Positions 9,901 through 16,241 of a stretch of DNA of 16,241 nt are shown one piece after another. Position 1 is the first letter of the stretch. Each line of letters opens with the position of its first letter. A program made the translations under genes and the position numbers. Where the stretch lies: assembly GCA_900088475.1 (NCBI GenBank), contig FLMG01003990.1, forward strand, positions 4,496-20,736, given 5' to 3'. The notes below the pieces were generated by a model. The model was not told the origin of the DNA, searched no databases, and saw only the letters and a list, made by a program, of their open reading frames with translations. The DNA is from Hyphochytrium catenoides (lineage: Eukaryota > Sar > Hyphochytriomycetes > Hyphochytriales > Hyphochytriaceae).

Positions 9901-10531
9901 TTCTAAGCCTATAGCATGGGCCGTACGACGCACCAGTTCCTTGTCAAAGGTTGCGGCCAAGCCGATAGGGGCTGGAAAGGATGTAGCCATTCCTGCTTCT
10001 GAGTCACCGGTCAGGCATTCCGTTCCCCACTGATACGGCTTGATACCTATTCCGAGACCGAGGGACATCAAGAGCAGTCAGATGGAAAGTCGAGTGACTC
10101 ATTGCCCGGAACCTACCCAGTCGCTTGATCGGTGGGGAAGGCCCATTGTTTGTTGCCCCTCCATGACTCATCATCGAAATCTTTTCTCCGATTGTAAGTC
10201 TAGAGACAATGTCGCGAGCTCGATCTTCAAGCGGCAAGTGCGGATTCCAGAAGGGCATGCGCTCCTCGAGAGGGGTATTACTTATGACCTCCTGAAGTGG
10301 GCCCTGCCATATTGCAGCTCCCTTCATCGCAACAGGAACCTTATCTTGAAGTGGCTTGACCTCAGATGACTCCTCCTCAACGGGGAAGTAAGCGCCATCA
10401 TGAGGTGTGCCTACGTCGACATGAAGGAAGGCTACCAGTGCGCAGAGGGCCACAAGGGAGAACAACGCGATTAGAGTGCGAACATAGCTGTAACAGCTCA
10501 TACCCTCTGAAATTGTGGTACGATGTTGCAT
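6960..10531 (-). CDS. Glycoside hydrolase family 3 beta-glycosidase (beta-xylosidase/beta-glucosidase type) with a PAN/apple-like insertion, membrane-anchored (6 exons)
   Basis: Exons on the minus strand: 10531-10117, 10046-9774, 9576-8452, 8212-7966, 7868-7315, 7093-6960. They join to 2748 nt, 915 aa plus TGA. A second in-frame ATG lies ten codons after the first. A hydrophobic segment at about residues 17-36 (RTLIALFSLVALCALVAFLH) predicts a signal anchor. The GH3 N-terminal barrel follows: PFWNPHLPLEDRA, YQWGTECLTG, WGRNMETFG, AGCKHF (Lys262-His263), CSYNRINGVPAC, and GYVVSDQEALELI with predicted nucleophile Asp344. The alpha/beta sandwich domain has VLLKNDGTLPLS and GRRLESEGSDR, whose Glu567 aligns with the EAE/ENE glutamate region of beta-xylosidases. 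GGRLPYTWP and FPFGYGLSYTSF lead into the fibronectin-III-like domain, which is interrupted by a PAN-like module (793-863) and resumes as EPLSMRIFIGGGQP to the end. The family removes beta-linked sugars from non-reducing ends; the sugar is undetermined. It is tail-to-tail with the GH31 gene. Confidence 0.9.
7340..7552 (-). other. PAN/apple-like domain inserted within the C-terminal Fn3-like domain of the GH3 enzyme
   Basis: Residues 793-863 hold six cysteines (793, 824, 825, 828, 834, 844) in the arrangement C...CC-x2-C-x5-C-x9-C, with the local text CCSLCHTVDGCAGFSLRNG and then CTLK. This is the core of PAN/apple modules (CC-x2-C, GC-x-x-F, G-x-C-x-L-K). It follows a Fn3-like strand (ITLPPSAFALYI) and is followed, across intron 5 of this gene, by GWFSEPLSMRIFIGGGQP, which matches the terminal strand of GH3 Fn3-like domains. 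The module therefore splits one domain rather than being appended. PAN modules usually bind carbohydrate or protein. Confidence 0.75.
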
Positions 10532-11850
10532 GTGCGCTGGCTCTCAAACAGTCGCGATAGATAGAAGATGCAACAGCGGTTTTTGCCAATCCCTAAGTAG
10601 ACTCTTTAAGCCACCCAAAAGTGGTGCTCGTCTCTAGGGACTATCGCTTGCTATTCACAGCTATAGTGGCTAGGACCAGCCAAAGAGGGGAGCCTCTGGT
10701 GAAGGATGGGCTCAATACAGGCCAGTGCGGCACAAGTCCTTACTGACCTCGTCTGTTACACTGCCGTTGAGCCAGAGATGGTCGCAGGAGAGAAGGACGT
10801 GGGGTGATGGCGGCTCATCCAAAGGCCTTTATAATATCGAGCTGCGGTGCTGATGGAGCTTCCTAAGAGCTAAGAGCGCTGCCTCTCGCCCAAAGATGAA
10901 GATCTTCAACATCAGAACTGGGCTACCCAGATATCTGGTTATGTGTGAAATGGGTAACCCAGGTCAGCTGCAAGCTCCAAAAATGCCAGTACACCATCTT
11001 CCTAGAGGAATCTTAGACCATCAATCTCAAGAATCAACACTCTTCCCTTGGCAGTTATCGCTGATAGGGACTAACCCAATACGTGATCGTCTCTGGCGGT
11101 GTTGGTGTTGTGATTCTCATTGCCCCCAAGCATCTATCTCCCTCTGCCTCTTCCCTCACTGGCCCCACCCTCTCCCTCACAACCCAAGACCAAACCTCAA
11201 GCAGGGAGGGACTCCGTCCTGAGGGGGTGTGAGAGGCCCTACCCCGGAGCCTTACCATATCTATTATACTACACCTCTCCATCCCCCCACCGCCTCTACC
11301 CTTAGCCTGCCGTCCTACCCCGTCATCTCCTGATGCCTGCTCTTTTTCTGCTTTCTCGCGCCTGCGTCCTCATGGCACTCACAGCTTCCGCTTCGGTTCT
11401 GTTCTGTCTGTGCCTCTCTCTCATCAGGCTTTATAGGCGATAACACGGCTGGTGGAAGAGTTCGACATTGTAGACTCACAATGGGCCTTACGCAGATGCC
11501 ATCGTCATAGTTCATTGTGCTGCAAGTCGCTGGTACTGAAGAGGAGAGCCTTTGAAGGGGAGAGCAGAGAAGAGCACACGCAAAGTAGTAGCACAAAGGA
11601 GACGCGGTGGGCGCAAGGGTACTATCAGACGCTGGCGTTTAGAAGATCTGGGGCCATCGCCTCCTTCTTACTCGTGCCAGGACGAATACAAATGATGTGT
11701 GCTACTGCTCATCGTAGTCACATCGGAGGCTCCTAGTACGCTCGCTCGGCTTCGTGCTCCTTGTCACTGGCGCGGGGAGTCGTGAAGCATATTTGAACCA
11801 GCTCGTTCAAGAGCAGATTTCCCACACCACGTTACCTAGAGGACTGGATC
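10532..11850. promoter_or_regulatory. Divergent intergenic region between the GH3 (-) and potassium transporter (+) start codons
   Basis: These 1319 bp contain no gene I can recognise on either strand; the longest open frames (about 75-108 codons) show no family motifs. The region must hold both promoters and 5' UTRs. About 11120-11420 is strongly pyrimidine-rich on the + strand, and a CT-rich run ending in catcag at about 11410-11426 could be the acceptor of a 5' UTR intron of the transporter gene. A Tataat-like AT patch lies at about 10828-10837. No operator, tRNA or repeat was identified. Confidence 0.35.
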
Positions 11851-14376
11851 ATGCGGCAATCTAGCTCTGGGGCCGTGGACAGCCCGGAGGACAAGACCTC
11901 TCCATTGCGAGATGAATATGAGAGCCTCGAGCATGCTAGCAAGCTCGAGAAGGCGTCCAATACGACCTGGAAAGACGGAAAGAGCGGCAAACTCTCTCGC
12001 ATTGAGATGCAGTACAGCATCAATCCTTTTCTACGAACTCAGCAATCGTGCTCCGGCCTGGACAGCCAAGAAAGCTTTCGGCATCTGGAGCAATCCAACA
12101 GGTTCCGCCGGACGCGGGATATATTCTCGTCCATCGACCAGCAAACTTCTCAGGAAGACAGTAGTATACAAGGCACGTCACCAGACCAGCTCGAGAGTCA
12201 GCTCCGAGCTCGAAGAGCTGGTCCTAGCAATGAGGCAGACGACTCTATCTCAAAGAACGCTTACCCGCTACCTCCCAAAAAGCCACGCTCGAAGGCTACG
12301 GTGCACTTTTTAACCTCTTTTGCCGCTTTGGGGGCCGTTTTTGGAGACCTCGGGACGTCACCAATCTATGCGTTCACAGGTATCTTTGCACATGAGACGG
12401 ACAATGAGACACTTCCAACTCGCGATGATGTCATTGGCGTGCTTAGCACCGTACTCTGGGTCCTTATACTTGTGGCAGGCGTGAAATACGCTATAGTTGT
12501 GATGCGCGCGGATTATAATGGAGAAGGAGGGACATTTGCCCTCTTTGAACTGGCGATGGAGGAGCGGCATCGAATGCCAAAGTGGCGTCTCAAGTTGCTG
12601 GTGGTGCTCGCTTCCGTTTCTGTCGCTCTATTCTTAGGAGACTGTGCACTTACTCCAGCTGTCTCCATACTCTCTGCCCTGGACGGCATCACGCTAGAGG
12701 TTGCCGAGTTTGATAGCTACAGCCCGTGGGTGGCTGTCGTGATCGTAATTCTACTCTTCTCTGTACAGGGCTATGGCTCAGGAAAGGTTGGTTTGGCTTT
12801 TAGTCCCATAGTTTTCCTCTGGTATCTTACTATGGCGACTCTGGGCATCTATAACCTTGTCTACTACGACCACTCGGTGCTCAAGGCTTTCAATCCCGTG
12901 TGGCTCTTCAGGCTTTGGACGAAAGATACCTTCTCTGAGTTCAAGGCCTTCAAGGCCTTGGGTCTTGTGATCTTGGTTGTGACGGGAGTCGAGGCAATGT
13001 ATGTGGATATGGGACATTTCGGTCGACCGGCAGTCTACACGGCCTTTTCCTTCATCTTTCCTTGTTTGCTCCTGCAATACTGCGGGCAGGCAGCGTACTT
13101 GGCTAGCTTCGTAGACCCATCGAACACGTCAATGAGTCTGGAGGACAAACTTGCCAATCTTCAAGCTTCAATCTTTTGGACCACTGTCCCTCAGGGCAAC
13201 ATGGGTCTTTACTATGTGGTCATCATTCTTGCCACTGCGGCCAGCATAGTGGCCTCTCAGTCTCTTATCACTTCAGCTTTCACCCTCATGAACCAAGCAT
13301 CCGCCCTTAGCTTTGTCCCACGGCTAAAGGTAGTTCACACGAGCAAAATGCTGCGTGGCCAAGTGTACATTGGGATTGTCAACACGATCCTAGCGATAGT
13401 GTGCATCATACTCATCATCGGATTCAGGGATGCGCAGAACCTTCTGTTTGCGTACGGGTTCGCTGTGAGCTGCGTCTTCCTTATGACGACTGTCCTACTC
13501 TGCTGGTTTGTCGCTCCTTTCTCCTGGAACCTTCCAACAGTCGTCTCCGGCCTCATGTTTGTGCTTTTTGGAGGTGTAGAGATACTCTTTGTTACGTCAT
13601 CCTTCAACAAAGTGCCAGACGGTGGATGGGTCTCGATTGTCATAGCGGCGGTACTGGTTGTGGTCATGCTGGTGTGGAGGACAGGGCGAGCGCTAACTAA
13701 AGCTGTCTATGTCAGCAGAAAACGGGAGGCACACTTTGCAGGCCCATTCAGAAACAAAAGAGAGCAAATCTACTCAATTGCTGACCTCCGAGAGAGTGCG
13801 AAAAGTGAGTCGGTGAGCCGTTGTGACGGAGTCGGAATCTTTCTCACGACGAACGCAAGTGACGTTCCTCCTGCCATGTCAAGGTTGATTGCTAGCACTG
13901 GAGTGCTGCCGAAGTATGCAATTTTATTGGTGGTGGAGGTGACGACCACACCGTTTGTCGAGCTTTGCGACAGAGTGGAAATCACTAGTATTGACGTAGA
14001 TCTTGACCTCTATCTGGTGACAGTCCGCTACGGCTGGGCAGAGCCTCTTTCGGACGTGAATTTGTGTGAAGCATTGAAGACAAGCGGAGAAGAGAAAAGC
14101 AATGAAATCAACGCCCCTCCGGACCTTCTGGACCTCTTCCGCTCTATTATGGTGACGCAATCGAATACCACGGCAGAATGTGCGGAGAGAAGTGATCCTC
14201 TGTTTTTCTATGTCTCCTCCACGGTTCCTCGTCCAAGAGAAGACCGGAGCTTCTTGATGCGCGGTATCATCGAGCTCTATTGCAGTTTGAAGAAAGCAAT
14301 CAACTCAGACGCTGTCCAGTACTACAATTTGCCTGCTAACAACTCCATTGAAGTTGGCGCGGTGTGCTTCTGCTAA
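11851..14376 (+). CDS. KUP/HAK/KT-family potassium transporter, single exon, 841 aa
   Basis: An uninterrupted frame encodes a K+ uptake permease of the plasma or an internal membrane; members of this family typically work as high-affinity K+/H+ symporters. A hydrophilic N-terminus of about 150 residues, rich in Ser and charged residues, is longer than usual. The first membrane segment carries the family signature GDLGTSPIYAF (about 165-175). Next come DYNGEGGTFALFEL (221 on), LTPAVSILSALDG (267 on) and VTGVEAMYVDMGHFGR (around 381-391). About a dozen hydrophobic segments extend to roughly residue 610, followed by a cytosolic C-terminal domain of about 230 residues. The last residues, NNSIEVGAVCFC, align with the conserved EVGMVY ending of plant and fungal HAK proteins, so the protein is full length. 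Total length is close to the usual 700-850 aa. Its lack of introns contrasts with the other three genes here. Confidence 0.95.
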   Translation: MRQSSSGAVDSPEDKTSPLRDEYESLEHASKLEKASNTTWKDGKSGKLSRIEMQYSINPFLRTQQSCSGLDSQESFRHLEQSNRFRRTRDIFSSIDQQTSQEDSSIQGTSPDQLESQLRARRAGPSNEADDSISKNAYPLPPKKPRSKATVHFLTSFAALGAVFGDLGTSPIYAFTGIFAHETDNETLPTRDDVIGVLSTVLWVLILVAGVKYAIVVMRADYNGEGGTFALFELAMEERHRMPKWRLKLLVVLASVSVALFLGDCALTPAVSILSALDGITLEVAEFDSYSPWVAVVIVILLFSVQGYGSGKVGLAFSPIVFLWYLTMATLGIYNLVYYDHSVLKAFNPVWLFRLWTKDTFSEFKAFKALGLVILVVTGVEAMYVDMGHFGRPAVYTAFSFIFPCLLLQYCGQAAYLASFVDPSNTSMSLEDKLANLQASIFWTTVPQGNMGLYYVVIILATAASIVASQSLITSAFTLMNQASALSFVPRLKVVHTSKMLRGQVYIGIVNTILAIVCIILIIGFRDAQNLLFAYGFAVSCVFLMTTVLLCWFVAPFSWNLPTVVSGLMFVLFGGVEILFVTSSFNKVPDGGWVSIVIAAVLVVVMLVWRTGRALTKAVYVSRKREAHFAGPFRNKREQIYSIADLRESAKSESVSRCDGVGIFLTTNASDVPPAMSRLIASTGVLPKYAILLVVEVTTTPFVELCDRVEITSIDVDLDLYLVTVRYGWAEPLSDVNLCEALKTSGEEKSNEINAPPDLLDLFRSIMVTQSNTTAECAERSDPLFFYVSSTVPRPREDRSFLMRGIIELYCSLKKAINSDAVQYYNLPANNSIEVGAVCFC

Positions 14377-14888
14377 GTGCACACACACAGGAAGGAGATG
14401 AAGGGAGAAAAGGAGGGTGAGATGGACGCCTCTCGCCTTAGTAGATAACACTCTATGTCTTAGCAAGTGAGGAGAAAGGGAACTTAGGTCCTCTCCGCTG
14501 CTATTGAAGTAGGAACAGAAGCTGTTAGGTTCTCATCAGATCAACGAGGACTAATATCACCTGCATTTTATGTTAGTCAGTATGTCGCATTCTATCTCTC
14601 TCAGCTTCTCGCCGCTTTGGTTACATCCCTCTTCGAATAGGTCTATATCCAGCAGAGCCTTACTACTAAGAAAACTGCTGATTCCCCTGATACGTAGGGT
14701 TTGCTTCAGGGTGTTCTCTATACCAATGCCAGACTCGCTTATTGCAGCAGACACTGCCAGTTAGGCAGCCACCTGCACTCTTTAGAAATGCTGCTCTTCC
14801 GCAGTAAGCACCCAGTATTGTGGTGTTACTGCAGGGAGCCGCTGGGATCACGGCCGGTGCCCATCTTCTTCCACTCGCGTGAGTCTCC
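14377..14888. other. Intergenic region between convergent transporter and TPR genes
   Basis: These 512 bp separate the transporter stop codon (14374-14376) from the minus-strand TPR gene stop (14891-14889) and should contain both 3' UTRs. A short CA run lies at about 14380-14390. I saw no gene, strong hairpin or clear poly(A) hexamer. Confidence 0.4.
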
Positions 14889-16137
14889 TCACTTGGTTCT
14901 CTTTTCAGCACGCATCTTTCCTGAGTTGATCTTCCTCTTCCTGACTCTTTCAAGCTTGGCGTTGACCTTTTCGTCCGCGGGGTCCAAGCTTTGGGCCCTT
15001 AGATAAAGCTCTAACGCTTTCTCTTTATCCCCTAGATGGGAGTAGCAAAGGCCTTGATGGTAGCTGCAGGACAGGAGAGTTAGATTAAGGATGTAGACTA
15101 TACTGCCCTACTACTATTCCGTGGCGTAGAATCTATGCATGTGACGAAACCAAGACCAAGATTAGTGGCATAAATGGAGCACAGGTGTAGGGACAGGAAA
15201 GCGCCTCCAGAAAGTTCTCTAGGCAAATATGGGGTACCGAAGGTTCATGCCCCAAAGGTGAAGGCTGAGGGCTTACCAGTTTTGAGCCTTAGCACCAAAC
15301 AGACTCTCCGATCTTTGCAGGTTGGCGAGGGCACTGGGATAGTTGTTCATGCGCATGAACAGCAAGCCGATCTCAAGGAGAACATCGCGCTGGGACGATA
15401 GAGGATAGAAAAACTCTGCAATCTATCATGGCAGGTGAGAATGCAGTGAGGTGAGAGATGCATAGAGTCTAACGCGCAGGCTCATATCGAGAGTTAAGCG
15501 TCCAATCCGCAATGGGTATAGCCGTAGCAGCTAGACAGCTATGGGCTTGAAAAGGCGGTTACTTCGGCACAGAGGCAGCACAGAATGGATGATTTACGAC
15601 CCAGCGCTGCAAAGCTGTGGGGCCTAGCGAGACAGTCATTGGAGTTAATGTTTACAAAGTCACCTGGTTCAGTTCAGCGGTCAACAGCTTCTCCAGACCG
15701 GTGGGAAGTAGTGCGGCCTTCTCCCTGAGAGCAGTCCGGAACCTGATGAACACTTCGCTGTCGTGGCAAGAGAGCTTCAGCACAGCGAGGATGGACTTCA
15801 TCGAGGCGTCCTTCGTCTAGCCATTAGCAAACATCGTATAGCAGTGAGACTGGTGCCAGAGTCCATCAAAGCTGAAATTGTAGATCGAGACAATGTACTT
15901 GAATGGTTCTGGCCAACGACGAGGCAAAGAATTACGAGGGAGACCACACTTTGTACACTCATAATATAGGTCGCATTGTAGGTAAAGCCTAAGCTGGAAG
16001 GGTAGGTGACTCGTTTGAACACTTGGTAGGAAGAACACGCAGCCAATCAGAAGAGCCCGTAGAGGAGAAGAGCGAAAGACCTTCAAACCATCCAGGATGC
16101 CCACAAAGCCGTCAGGACCAAAGAGTTGTACCAGCTC
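14889..16137 (-). CDS. Tetratricopeptide-repeat protein, C-terminal part (gene truncated by the window edge)
   Basis: Four candidate exons on the minus strand join in phase: 16137-16081, 15816-15664, 15413-15278 and 15063-14889 (TGA at 14891-14889). The first segment reads ELVQLFGPDGFVGILDGLK; the second contains SILAVLKLSCHDSEVFIRFR; the third and fourth hold two TPR-like helical hairpins, around EIGLLFMRMNNYPSALANLQ and YHQGLCYSHLGDKEKALELY, with RAQSLDP as a typical TPR B-helix end. The protein ends in a Lys/Arg-rich tail (VRKRKIN...RAEKRTK) that could be a nuclear-localisation or RNA-contacting patch. TPRs are protein-interaction scaffolds, and the function of this gene is not recognisable. 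The two terminal exons are secure. The 15413 start (AG at 15415-15414) and the 16081 donor are weaker, and the exon(s) beyond 16137 are unresolved. Convergent with the transporter. Confidence 0.65.
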
Positions 16138-16241
16138 CTGTTGATATCACGCGCCCGCGGCACGATCCCAGACGGAATCAAGTGAGCAAGAGCACGAAAC
16201 GTGGGAAGCATAAGAAACTGGACAAGGTAGACTGGAACTTA

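Noticed and set aside
11452-11736. 94-codon + strand frame before the transporter gene
   Set aside because: No family motif, signal or membrane segment; probably 5' UTR or chance.
11780-11850. Possible tRNA B-box-like text (ggttcaaat on the minus strand)
   Set aside because: No matching A box, acceptor stem or anticodon arm could be found around it.
1-16241. Prokaryotic operon, CRISPR array, insertion sequence or integrated virus
   Set aside because: Genes are intron-bearing with matching splice phases; no direct-repeat/spacer array, transposase, terminal inverted repeats or viral proteins were seen.

Overview
The window is nuclear DNA from a eukaryote. Three of its four genes only read as proteins once many short introns (56-298 bp, nearly all GT-AG) are removed, and two encode proteins with an N-terminal membrane anchor. 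There are no operons or Shine-Dalgarno sites. The dense short introns, roughly even base composition and mix of gene types (lumenal/surface glycosidases with trefoil and PAN/apple modules, a HAK/KUP potassium transporter) suggest a unicellular alga or other protist. The sequence alone does not settle the lineage.

Layout: (1) 214-6666, + strand: a GH31 glycoside hydrolase, which I resolve into 19 exons joining in frame to about 1035 aa. (2) 10531-6960, - strand: a GH3 glycoside hydrolase (beta-xylosidase/beta-glucosidase type), 6 exons joining to about 915 aa, tail-to-tail with the GH31 gene (293 bp between stop codons). (3) 10532-11850: a 1.3 kb divergent intergenic region without a recognisable gene, holding long pyrimidine-rich tracts. 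(4) 11851-14376, + strand: a single-exon KUP/HAK/KT potassium transporter of 841 aa. (5) 14377-14888: intergenic, nothing recognised. (6) about 16137-14889, - strand: the 3' end of a tetratricopeptide-repeat gene that runs off the right edge.

The two hydrolases look like a functional pair. Both are predicted single-pass proteins with a short cytosolic N-terminus and the catalytic part in the lumen or outside the cell. Both keep their catalytic residues. Both carry a small cysteine-rich module in an unexpected place: a complete six-cysteine P-type (trefoil) domain between the N-terminal beta-sandwich and the barrel in the GH31 protein, and a six-cysteine PAN/apple-like domain that interrupts the C-terminal fibronectin-III-like domain in the GH3 protein. 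An alpha-glycosidase plus a beta-glycosidase with exo activity would fit stepwise trimming of a branched glycan, but the substrate cannot be read from sequence. The potassium transporter and TPR gene have no evident functional link to them.

Exon boundaries were inferred by eye from reading-frame continuity, family motifs and splice consensus. All internal phases match and total coding lengths are multiples of three. UTRs and transcription starts are not determined.
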